A stretch of 12,500 nt of DNA, taken from Theodoxus fluviatilis (lineage: Eukaryota; Mollusca; Gastropoda; Cycloneritida; Neritidae). This document shows, one piece after another, positions 1 to 7,015 of this stretch (positions are counted from its first letter, which is position 1; each line of letters opens with the position of its first letter). The translations under genes were made by a program, and so were the position numbers. The notes under the pieces were generated by a model. The model searched no databases. It saw only the letters and a list, made by a program, of their open reading frames with translations, and was not told the DNA's origin. Where the stretch lies: assembly GCA_034096865.1 (NCBI GenBank), contig JAWQFJ010012187.1, forward strand, positions 1 through 12,500, given 5' to 3'.

Positions 1-358
1 GATGCAGTTCTTGTCGCAGCCGCTGGTGCTCCTGCTCTAGACTAGTGACACGCTCCTCGACTTCTGCTATCTGATGGGTCACTTTCTCTCCTAGACTCTG
101 GAGTTGGCTGTTCGTTTGCTGCTGGAGCTGAAGCAGACGGTCCTCTCTCTCCTCTTGCCGTTTTCTTTCTTCTTCTCTCTCTCGGCGCAGGCGTTCTTCT
201 TTCTCTTCTTTCTCCTGGCGCAGGCGTTCCTCTTTCTCCTCCTGCCGTCTTATTTCTTCTTCTTTCTCTCGGCGCAGGCGTTCTTCTTTCTCTTCTTTCT
301 CCTGGCGCATTTGCCTCAGCATGGCGATGATGTCAGCTGTCGTCTTTTCCTCAGCCAT
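1..358 (-). CDS. Gag-like N-terminal coiled-coil protein of an LTR retrotransposon, partial (runs off left edge)
   Basis: Reading leftward from an ATG at 358, the frame stays open for 119 codons to the window edge. It starts MAEEKTTADIIAMLRQMRQ and continues into a highly charged Glu/Arg/Lys/Gln stretch (about residues 18-75) with repeated EERLR and EKEE blocks, then a Gln-rich segment and a second heptad-like part (EVEERVTSLEQEHQRLRQEL). This is the composition of a long coiled coil. A 29-codon stretch is duplicated in frame. The start codon lies 37 nt inside the primer-binding site of the adjacent LTR, which is where gag begins in LTR retrotransposons, so I infer an assembly or multimerisation role in Gag. 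No capsid or zinc-knuckle region is visible because the gene is cut by the window. The Ty3/gypsy or BEL lineage cannot be decided. A host coiled-coil gene is possible but less likely given the position. Confidence 0.62.
   Translation of the reverse strand, partial: MAEEKTTADIIAMLRQMRQEKEEKEERLRREKEEEIRRQEEKEERLRQEKEEKEERLRREREEERKRQEEREDRLLQLQQQTNSQLQSLGEKVTHQIAEVEERVTSLEQEHQRLRQELH
185..309 (-). repeat. In-frame 87-bp duplication within the coiled-coil frame
   Basis: The block starting GGCGCAGGCGTTCTTC at 184 recurs at 271 (spacing 87 bp, 29 codons) and continues nearly identically through a TTC/TCT-rich stretch to GGCGCA. Because 87 is a multiple of 3, the repeat lengthens the coiled coil without breaking the frame. 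Confidence 0.75.
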
Positions 359-394
359 TTTCCTGCTCCGTAGATTATAGGACATACGACGTAG

Positions 395-412
395 ATCCCA
401 CTTCTGACACCA
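395..412 (-). promoter_or_regulatory. Primer-binding site for tRNA-Leu
   Basis: The minus strand reads TGGTGTCAGAAGTGGGAT. It starts with the TGG needed to pair with a CCA tail, and its complement matches the 3' end I know for animal tRNA-Leu(CAA), ending CCCACTTCTGACA plus CCA. It sits two bases (AT) after the LTR end ...CAACA. It would prime minus-strand DNA synthesis. The match is from memory of the tRNA, not a search. Confidence 0.75.
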
Positions 413-446
413 ATTGTTGCGGATCTTTCTTGCCGGCCTGGTTTCC

Positions 447-465
447 CCACTGTTCAAGACAGTGG
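447..465 (-). other. Hairpin in LTR U5/leader
   Basis: CCACTGT (447-453) and ACAGTGG (459-465) form a perfect 7-bp stem around the 5-base loop TCAAG. It lies between the AATAAA signal and the primer site, so it would be in the 5' leader of the element RNA. Function unknown. Confidence 0.5.
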
Positions 466-513
466 TACGTCGTAAGTCAAGTGAGAAGCAGGGGCGAGGA
501 CGATTTTCCAATC

Positions 514-519
514 TTTATT
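514..519 (-). promoter_or_regulatory. Polyadenylation signal AATAAA in the LTR
   Basis: The minus strand reads GCGAATAAAGATTGG. In an LTR this hexamer marks the R region. It lies about 70 nt downstream of the TATA-like element, a normal spacing for a short R. Confidence 0.6.
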
Positions 520-586
520 CGCAGCTGATACAAGCGCTCAGTAACCCAGATGGAGTGGGGTCTTGCTAAGCAGGCATCGCAGCCTC

Positions 587-595
587 TATTTATTA
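587..595 (-). promoter_or_regulatory. TATA-like element of the LTR promoter
   Basis: The minus strand reads TAATAAATAGAGG, an AT-rich TATA-like box in otherwise GC-balanced LTR sequence. A start site would be expected near 555-565. The same letters contain an AATAAA, so this element could instead be read as a second polyadenylation signal. Confidence 0.4.
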
Positions 596-693
596 GGACA
601 GAAACAAAGCGGGAGGGGCTTTCAGACAAAGGCTGGAAGAGAGAATTCTAGGACTGTGGGAGCTTGCTGACACAGGGCAGCGCTGGACAGAGG

Positions 694-772
694 CAGCAGC
701 GATAACATCTCGTCAGAGCACAGAGCGATTACAGGACCGGACAGCAGCGATAGCAACCTGTCAGAACACAGA
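694..772 (-). repeat. Duplicated 31-bp block in LTR U3
   Basis: The plus-strand block CAGCAGCGATA followed by a 20-bp extension occurs at 694-724 and again at 742-772 (spacing 48 bp), with 26 of 31 positions identical by eye. Repeats in U3 often act as enhancers. That role is inferred here. Confidence 0.6.
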
Positions 773-837
773 CTAATGTTCACTCTGCCTCTGGTGGTGA
801 TGGAGACAGCAGCTGGGATAAATAAACATCTCCCACA

Positions 838-1160
838 ATCTCACGGCTGGGAGAGACATGCACTAATTAAACAAATCTAAGCAACCACAGAAATATTCAC
901 AACATATGACCCATAGGGGCCTAATTGTATCAACTGATACATGTATAAGGCATTGGTGATAGTGCACAAGTTCCTTGTTTGCGCCACTCGGCGTATCACT
1001 CGATCACTGCCTTTTTGTAGCTGGAAAGAATTATCGCCAGAAAAATGTCTTTGTTCTTACTGCTGTTGCAGTGCTGCGCACGTGTGACCACGTAGGGCCT
1101 ACTGTTACGGAGGATATCATCCCCGAATTGTCTTTTACACAGTAAATCAAACGAGTGCAC

Positions 1161-1163
<3 letters not shown>
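838..1163. other. Unique sequence between LTR and (GA)n, no gene seen
   Basis: No reading frame or RNA gene can be supported. A 16-bp inverted repeat, TGTATCA-AC-TGATACA, lies at 926-941. If 837 is the true LTR end, this is host flank. If not, part of it may still belong to the LTR. Confidence 0.6.

Positions 1164-1234
<71 letters not shown>
1164..1234. repeat. (GA)n dinucleotide microsatellite
   Basis: About 35 uninterrupted GA units. It abuts the 3' end of the LINE (minus-strand (TC)n directly after the AATAAA region) and has the same strand phase as the (GA)n at the LINE's 5' end. Confidence 0.97.
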
Positions 1235-1239
<5 letters not shown>

Positions 1240-1246
1240 CAACAAA

Positions 1247-1252
1247 TTTATT
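1247..1252 (-). promoter_or_regulatory. AATAAA near the LINE 3' end
   Basis: The minus strand reads CTCAATAAATTTG, 12 nt before the (TC)n tract. It is a plausible end-of-element signal and supports placing the LINE 3' terminus at about 1235. Confidence 0.6.
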
Positions 1253-1366
1253 GAGCAGGCCACCGGCCCTTTTCAAGCATAGGCCTACGGCACATCACAA
1301 AGTAAGCTAAGGCTGAGAGTGCAGTGTACACTTTCCATTGGCAGGGTAATTTACGACTTTGAAGTG

Positions 1367-1720
1367 CTAATCTAAGTAGAAGCTATCGCGCTCTGCAGAT
1401 TCTGCAGCATCCTTTCTACGCATGAAAGCATTGTACAAATATGTAGGCCTACCTGTTGCTCTTATTGTGTACTTACTTTGGGAAGATATTAAAACACCCA
1501 CTGGGTCAGCACAATTTAGATCGAGGTATTCCTGTAAGTAGTGCTCCTTCAAATCGCATAAGACTGGACATAGGAGAAGAAAATGAGTTTCAGTTTCATA
1601 TTGTTCTCTACATAACGGGTATAACTTTTGTACATTTTCTTTTGCATACCTCAGTCTATGGCAATACAAATCTGAAATACCCATACGAAATCTTATATAA
1701 GTGTCTCTGAAATTTGTTTG
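1367..1720 (-). pseudogene. LINE ORF2 C-terminal domain with degenerate zinc-finger-like motif
   Basis: The coding frame resumes near 1720 (reading FRDTYIRFRMGISDLYCH) and runs to a TAG at 1367-1369. About 25 residues after the in-frame Met at 1684 comes YPLCREQYETETHFLLLCP. This resembles the Cx2C-(E)xxxHFLxxCP module at the C-terminus of many LINE polymerases, thought to bind nucleic acid. In this copy the first Cys position is Tyr (YPLC), consistent with one G-to-A change, so the finger is likely broken. A frameshift around 1700-1720 separates it from the preceding segment. A TAGGCCTA palindrome interrupts the frame at 1444-1451 without shifting it. Confidence 0.8.
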
Positions 1721-2503
1721 TCTATATCCAAGAGATATTGTTCACTCCGACATGTACTTTTGAACTGTCTATACAACATGTACCTCTCACTGGTCATGAA
1801 TCTTCCACTCCAGTTCTCATAAAACTTATACATCAGTCTCTCCCTTAGAGTTTTGAGAAGTGTACATTCCTTACTTAGTCGTTGATCCCACCAAACTCTC
1901 TCCAAATCACAATCAATCAAGATGCTTTTAACTTTGGACACCCGATTGTTAATGTAGTCGGATGTACAGAGCATCATGTTATACACTATACGAGGCAGTC
2001 TATGTTTTTCCATTTTTAGGATTCTTAGCCAGTATTTAATAACACGTACACGAGCGTTTACATACATAGAAAATCTCCCTGTATCACCATAAACCACGTC
2101 ATTTGGAGTTCTGGGTGACACATTAAAAAATCTCTTGATAGCACTAAGATGGATAGTTTCAGCAATCTTACAGTTGCCTGTTCCCCACACCTCCGCCCCA
2201 TATGACAATATAGGTTGAATTTTGGCGTCAAATAATTCAAAGAAAACTTGAGGAATCACATGCACAAGTTTTCTTAAAGCCTTCAACAATATCATAAGTG
2301 CAGCCTTAGCTCTACACGCAATGTCAGTCTGTATTACATTCGAGCATAGTTTCGTGGACAGTACATTACCTATATATTTATATTCACTTTCAACTTCAAG
2401 CTTTGTATCACCGATGAACCATTTTTCATGTCTGGGTAAGTGTCCCCCTAATCTGTAGACAACCACTTTTGTCTTTCCTACATTAACTATAAGACCCAAT
2501 TTA
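1693..2503 (-). pseudogene. LINE ORF2 post-RT (thumb/connection) segment
   Basis: A 268-codon open stretch with no true ATG; it opens at a TTG (2499). It begins GLIVNVGKTKVVVYR, the KTK segment that follows the RT FADD box, with YKYIGN at residues 40-45 (the usual YKYLG box) and IQPILSYGAEVWG at residues 94-106 (the conserved PxLxYGxExWG thumb block). The remainder is Arg/Trp-rich, typical of the region linking RT to the C-terminal finger. It ends at TAA 1693-1695 only because of a frameshift near 1700-1720. Its upstream neighbour is joined through a one-base loss in an A-run near 2505-2512. Length and motif spacing look normal, so this is the best preserved part of the element. Confidence 0.88.
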
Positions 2504-2893
2504 TCGGCAGCTTTTTTAGATGACTGAGCTGGTTTTGAAGGCCTATTGGCGTGTCAGATATAAGAGCAATATCATCCGCAAAGAGGAGTGCACTCAAATC
2601 AGGAGTATTAGATGCCAGCTAAATTCTGTGTTTGCTATTGGCTGCAACTTCATCAGCTAGGGAATTAATAAGATAAGAAAACAGGATCAGACTGATTTTA
2701 CACCCTTGTTTTAGGCCCATACTCGATTCGAACAGATCACTACAGCCTTGATCGCCTTTAACACGATAGAGTATATATAGTTGTATACATTGCTTTGAGA
2801 GTACACAAAAACTTTCCCTTAATACCATTTTCCTGCAGGATCTCCCACAGAATGTGCCGCTTCACTGTCAAATGCCTTTTTTAAATCGACATA
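2504..2893 (-). pseudogene. LINE reverse transcriptase palm fragment (motifs A, B, C)
   Basis: Motif A is YVDLKKAFD at 2867-2893. Motif B is GLKQGC at 2700-2717, within SSMGLKQGCKISLILF; the usual SPxLF is SLxLF here. Motif C is FADD at 2571-2582, in ALLFADDIAL. The catalytic Asp residues of A and C are all present. Three lesions break the frame: about two bases lost just after motif A (near 2863), another shift near 2770-2780, and an in-frame TAG at 2619-2621 between motifs B and C (probably CAG to TAG). The fingers region that should precede motif A is absent. The fold is the template-directed polymerase that copies LINE RNA at the cut target site. Confidence 0.9.
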
Positions 2894-4002
2894 ACTAGCA
2901 AGGGCAACATCAAATTGGGAGATGATTTTAGCATTTCAGCAGTAATGCTGTCCCCACCAGTTGATTTTCGGGTTCCTAAATGCCTCAGGGCATCTGCAAC
3001 CTCGTCCTGAGTGATAGGTAAGTTTATATCAAGTTCCTGGTTTTCATCCGTTACAAGTGAATTGCAGTCAGAGATTCCAAGAGGGCTCGTATACGTAAAC
3101 ACATTCTTGAAGTGTTCATACCACGTTTGGAGGGGAATACGACATGGTACTCTGCCTACAACGCTCAGCCTCCTCACCTGACGCCTGAATTTTGCGGAAT
3201 CGCGGATATCTCGGGTTAGTGCCGTGCTTACACCTGTTCTGTATTCCTGTTTTTTACTTCTAATCATTTGTTTGTACTTGTTTCTAATGGATAGGTAGAT
3301 ACGTCTGTCTTCATCAGACCCTGTATGCAAAAAAGTGCGCAACTGTCTTCTGGCAGTCTTTTTTGTAACAGCACACTCTTTATCAAACCATTCTTTCCCT
3401 GGCCTTTTCAACCGATTGCCACATGATCTTTTAAAGATAGCCGCTGCTTCGACATAGCATTGTGTGATAATGTTAGTAGCAGCATTTATATCTAACTGGG
3501 GCTCTGCCATCATCTCCGTAACTTTGTACTGAGCAAGGCAACCCTGAAGGTTACTTAAGTATTCATTAGTAAGACTCTCATCCCAAATTATTCTCACATT
3601 ATTCTGTATAGCCTCATTATCATCATTGCTGCTTTGCCTACCAGTCATGGCCAACTCTAGGCACATATGAGGCGAGACGATTGTTTCAATAATACGTTGG
3701 GACGTAAATATGCTGAGTAAGTCCTTCAATACAATGCAATAGTCTATCACACTGCCACCTGCATGAGACACATATGTAAATTTTCCAGACTCATCACCCA
3801 GCATACCATTCATAATACTAAGATCATATGCAGTACAAAATTCTAGCAAGGGTCTGCCAAAGTCATTTACGAAAGTATCTTGTGAAGATCTACTGTTGTT
3901 AACGACATCAGAGACCATATCATATATATCACCATTGTCAGTATTCAGGCAGCCTGTTCTGGCATTTAGATCACCACAAATCAAAAGAAAACAATCCTGA
4001 TT

Positions 4003-4005
<3 letters not shown>
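2881..4005 (-). pseudogene. LINE ORF2: truncated APE-like endonuclease plus start of RT
   Basis: Open for 374 codons with no ATG at the edge (first codon GTG, frame continuing into the (CT)n). GDLNARTG at residues 11-18 is the endonuclease GDxNA box. SVIDY at 85-89 matches the SxxDY box. SPH at 111-113 sits where SDH is expected, so the catalytic Asp is replaced or this family differs. Residues 190-310 are the basic linker (RPGKEWFDKEC, WYEHFKNVF). RKSTGGDSITAEMLK at 346-360 is the start of the RT (usual KSxGxDGIxxEMLK). The frame ends at TAA 2881-2883 because the RT fingers are deleted at about 2893-2900. The N-terminal part of the nuclease, with its Asn and Glu metal-binding residues, is missing at the 5' truncation. 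Confidence 0.9.
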
Positions 4006-4006
<1 letters not shown>

Positions 4007-4062
<56 letters not shown>

Positions 4063-4092
4063 TAGAGAGAGAGAGAGAGAGAGAGGGAGGGA

Positions 4093-4138
<46 letters not shown>
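4007..4138. repeat. (GA)n microsatellite with GGGA interruptions
   Basis: A GA dinucleotide array broken by AGGGAGGTAG at about 4055 and GGGAGGGAGGAAG at about 4084. It starts with a short CACACACA stretch (4003-4010) at the LINE truncation point. The minus strand is all pyrimidine, so it can form triplex (H-DNA). Confidence 0.95.
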
Positions 4139-4140
<2 letters not shown>

Positions 4141-4391
4141 GTGGAGGAGGAGGAGGCGGCGGCGGCGGTAGAGGAGGAGGCGGCGGCGGTAGAGGAGGCG
4201 GCGGTAGATGTGACGGCGGCGGCGGCGGCGGCGGAGGAGGAGGAGGAGGAGGAGGGGGGGGGGGGGAGGGGGAGCGGGAGGGGGAGGGGGAGGGGGAGGA
4301 GGAGGAGGAGGAGGAGGAGGAGGAGGAGGAGGAGGAGGAGGAGGAGGAGGAGGAGGAGGAGGAGGAGGAGGACGAGGAGGAGGAGGAGGAG
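4139..4391. repeat. Imperfect GGA/GGC trinucleotide purine-rich array with G-runs
   Basis: GGA repeats mixed with GGC runs (4155-4240), a G-run of ten or more around 4256-4266, AGGGGG-type blocks (4267-4297), then nearly pure (GGA)n to 4390. The plus strand is almost free of C and T outside the GGC part and 4206-4213. The Ser/Pro, Glu or Arg runs it would encode are repeat translations, not evidence of a protein. Confidence 0.95.
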
Positions 4392-4616
4392 AAAAACATC
4401 AAATGCTGCGGTTCACTCAGTGCATCTGTCTTTCCATCATCTTTGCAACGCTACGGCGCATTAAATGTTAATGAACACTTAACTAAACAAATGTTTCTTT
4501 AGTCACGATGCAAGATCCGAGTATTTTACTCATTTGCATATGCAAAGGGCTGCACGGTGGAATGCTATGAAGTACGCAAATAGACCTCATACTAAGAGTC
4601 ATGTGGATTTGAAGAA
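4392..4616. other. Unique spacer with a POU-type palindrome
   Basis: No gene is supported. The notable element is the 14-bp perfect palindrome TTTGCATATGCAAA at 4533-4546, which includes the exact octamer ATTTGCAT (4532-4539). Confidence 0.6.
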
Positions 4617-4905
4617 ATGGATGGATGGATGGATGGATGGATGGATGGATGGATGGATGGATGGTTGGGTGGATGGATGGATGGGTGGATGGATGAATGG
4701 ATGGATGGATGGATGGATGGATGGATGATGGATGATGGATGGATGGATAGATGGATGGATGGATGAATGAATGGATGGATGCATGCATGCATGCATGGAC
4801 GGACGGACGGATGGGTAGATGATGGATAATGGATGGATGGATGATGGATGGATGGATGGATGGATGGATGGATGGAGAGATAGATGGATGATGGATGGAT
4901 GGATG
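4617..4905. repeat. (GGAT)n tetranucleotide array, imperfect
   Basis: About 70 GGAT units with scattered GGGT, GAAT, GATGAT and GGAC variants, and a short GCAT block at about 4780-4796. The His-Pro-Ser-Ile repeats on the minus strand are only repeat translation. Confidence 0.96.
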
Positions 4906-5054
4906 AAAGGCAGTAGGAAAAACCAATGTAAATATTTTCCAGTTTCGTGCTGTATGAAACAACGCATTATTTCGTTCGGCGATAGCCTGTGTACATTTTT
5001 ATGAACTTTAGTTGCGTGACTAATGATGAAACAGTAAAAAGTTTTTAAAAAGAA

Positions 5055-5167
5055 CTCCCCCTCCCCTCCCCCCCCCTCTCCCCCTCTCCCTGTCCCTCTC
5101 CCTCCCCCTCCCCCCATTCTCCCCTCATTCCCCCCTTCCACCCTTCCCATCCCCCTCCCCCACCCCC
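5055..5167. repeat. C-rich polypyrimidine tract (CCCCTC-like)
   Basis: Almost pure C/T with many runs of three to eight C. The minus strand has many GGG runs, so it is a strong G-quadruplex candidate there and an i-motif candidate on the plus strand. Confidence 0.95.
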
Positions 5168-5451
5168 AAAAACTTGTGGTTACGGTAACCCGACGGACTC
5201 TTTTTTTCTTCTGCCGACCTGAACTTTTTCCCGACATGAAAAAAAGAAAAAACAGGGGAAAAAAGGAAAAGAAGTCAACGGTATTCAACGAAATGCGTGC
5301 TGTCTTATCTTTCCTGTCCTATGAGCACTTGGGGAATCTATTATATAAGCATTTGTTTAACAGCGTCCAAAGCAAAATATAAATTTTGATTTGTGTTTGT
5401 TGAAGAAAAAAACAAAGTTCAGGCCGACCTATCGACCTCCCCGCCCTTTTC
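5168..5451. other. A-rich unique spacer, no gene supported
   Basis: It contains the 13-bp inverted repeat GGTTACGGTAACC at 5178-5190 and A-rich stretches. A 68-codon frame from a GTG has no recognisable content and is not called. Confidence 0.5.
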
Positions 5452-5500
5452 GGGGGTGGGGTGGGGTGGGGAGGGGGTGGGGGTGGGGATGGGGGGAGGG
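5452..5500 (+). repeat. G-rich tract with dense G-runs (G-quadruplex candidate)
   Basis: Eight or more runs of three to six G separated mostly by single T, A or AT. It easily satisfies the G3+N1-7 quadruplex rule on the plus strand. Confidence 0.92.
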
Positions 5501-5603
5501 CAATTAGTTCGTTCGTGAGTTAAGATCCATGAATAGCACATCATACCCACATACAATAAAAGAGTTCATGCAGGAAACGAGTATTTTCATTCAGAATGCT
5601 GAC
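5501..5603. other. Short unique leader before the minisatellite
   Basis: Ordinary sequence. It contains an AATAAA (about 5556) with no transcript context. Confidence 0.4.
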
Positions 5604-5850
5604 TACTGTCTATGAGGTGTGTGCAGTAGGATTGTACTGTCTATGAGATGTGTGCAGTAGGAGTATACTGTCTATGAGGTGTGAGCAGTAGGAGTGTACG
5701 TACTGTCTATGAGGTGTGTGCAGTAGGATTGTACTGTCTATGAGATATGTGCAGTAGGAGTGTACTGTCTATGAGGTGTGAGCAGTAGGAGTGTACTGTC
5801 TATGAGGTGTGAGCAGTAGGAGTGTACTTTCTATGAGGTGTGTGCAGTAC

Positions 5851-6350
5851 GAGTGTACTGTCTATGAGACGTGTGCAGTAAGAGTGCACTGTCTATAAGG
5901 CGTGTGCAGTAGGAGTGTACTGTCTATGAGGTGTGTGCAGTAGGAGTGTACTTTCTATGAGGTGTGTGCAGGAGGTATGTACTGTCTATGAGGCGTGTGC
6001 AGTAGGAGTGTACTGTCTATGAGGTGTGTGTAGTAGGAGTGTACTGTCTATGAGGTGTGTGCAGTAGGAGTGTACTTTCTATGAGGTGTGTGCAGTAGGA
6101 GTGTACTGTCTATGAGGTGTGTGCAGTAGGATTGTACTGTCTATGAGGTGTGTGCAGTAGGAGTGTACTGTCTATGAGACGTGTGCAGTAAGAGTGCACT
6201 GTCTATGAGGCGTGTGCAGTAGGAGTGTACTGTCTATGAGGTGTGTTCAGTAGGAGTGCACTTTCTATGAGGTGTGTGCAGGAGGTATGTACTGTCTATG
6301 AGGCGTGTGCAGTAGGAGTGTACTGTCTATGAGGTGTGTGCAGTAAGAGT
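5851..6350. repeat. Older 310-bp higher-order repeat within the minisatellite
   Basis: A diagnostic run of variant units (GAGACGTGTGCAGTAAGAG, then GGCGTG, then ACTTTCTATG, then CAGGAGGTATG) at about 5861-6000 recurs in the same order at about 6171-6310, exactly 310 bp (10 units) later, with a few mismatches. Confidence 0.85.
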
Positions 6351-7015
6351 GTACTGTCTATGAGGTGTGTGCAGTAGGAGTGTACTGTCTATGAGGTGTG
6401 TGCAGTAGGAGTGTACTGTCTATGAGGTGTGTGCAGTAGGAGTGTACTGTCTATGAGATGTGTGTAGTAGGAGTGTACTGTCTATGAGGTGTGTGCAGTA
6501 CTATTGTACTATGAGGTGTGTGCAGTAGGAGTGTACTGTCTATGAGGTGTGTGCAGTAGGAGTGTACTGTCTATGAGGTGTGTGCAGAATGATTGTACTG
6601 TCTATGAGATGTGTGCAGTAGCATTGTACTGTCTATGTGGTGTGTGCAGTAGCATTGTACCGTCTATGAGATGTGTGCAGTAGGAGTGTACTGTCTATGA
6701 GATGTGTGCAGTAGGAGTGTACTGTCTATGAGGTGTGTGCAGTAGGATTGTACTGTCTATGAGGTGTGTGCAGTAGGAGTGTACTGTCCATGAGGTGTGT
6801 GCAGTAGGAGTGCACTGTTAATGAGGTGTGTGCAGTAGGAGTGTACTGTCTATGAGGTGTGTGCAGTAGGACTGTACCGTCTATGAGATGTGTGCAGTAG
6901 AAGTGTACTGTCTATTAGGTGTGTGCAGTAGGATTGTACTGTCTATGAGGTGTGTGCAGTAGGATTGTACTGTCTATGAGATGTGTGCAGTAGGAGTGTA
7001 CTGTCTATGAGGTGT

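Larger units (their letters stand above)
415..837 (-). mobile_element. 5' long terminal repeat of an LTR retrotransposon
   Basis: On the minus strand the block begins TGTGGGAGATG (837) and ends CCGCAACA (415), so it has the TG...CA termini of LTRs, here TGT...ACA. It is 423 bp and directly precedes the primer-binding site. Inside, in minus-strand order, are a U3 with a duplicated block (694-772), a TATA-like element (587-595), an AATAAA signal (514-519) and a small hairpin (447-465) in the presumed U5. The 3' boundary is firm because of the primer site. The 5' boundary at 837 is inferred from the TG terminus only, since the partner LTR lies outside the window and no target-site duplication can be checked. 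Confidence 0.7.
1235..4006 (-). mobile_element. Decayed, 5'-truncated non-LTR retrotransposon (LINE)
   Basis: Minus-strand order: C-terminal half of an APE-like endonuclease, reverse transcriptase pieces, a thumb/post-RT region, a C-terminal Cys/His domain, then a short 3' UTR with AATAAA. This is the ORF2 layout of APE-type LINEs. It lacks ORF1 and the N-terminal endonuclease, and has an internal RT deletion, several frameshifts and a stop. The two boundaries are (GA)n tracts. I recognise the general type but cannot name the clade: CR1-, I- and Nimb-like groups in marine invertebrates look similar at this level. No autonomous activity is possible from this copy. Confidence 0.93.

Noticed and set aside
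104..373. Plus-strand Phe/Leu-rich 89-codon frame
   Set aside because: It is the exact antisense of the charged coiled-coil Gag frame and its hydrophobicity is a by-product. It also begins at a non-ATG codon.
1456..1710. Plus-strand 84-codon frame
   Set aside because: It lies antisense to the LINE C-terminal domain, which has clear family motifs.
3971..4464. Poly-Ser/Pro (minus) and poly-Glu/Arg (plus) frames
   Set aside because: They are direct translations of the GA and GGA/GGC arrays, with no flanking protein-like sequence.
4483..5288. His-Pro-Ser-Ile repeat frames and their Trp-Met-Asp-Gly antisense
   Set aside because: They are translations of the (GGAT)n array in several frames, and no flanking domain is present.
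5176..5382. 68-codon Lys-rich plus frame
   Set aside because: It starts at GTG, has low complexity from A-rich DNA and shows no recognisable motif.
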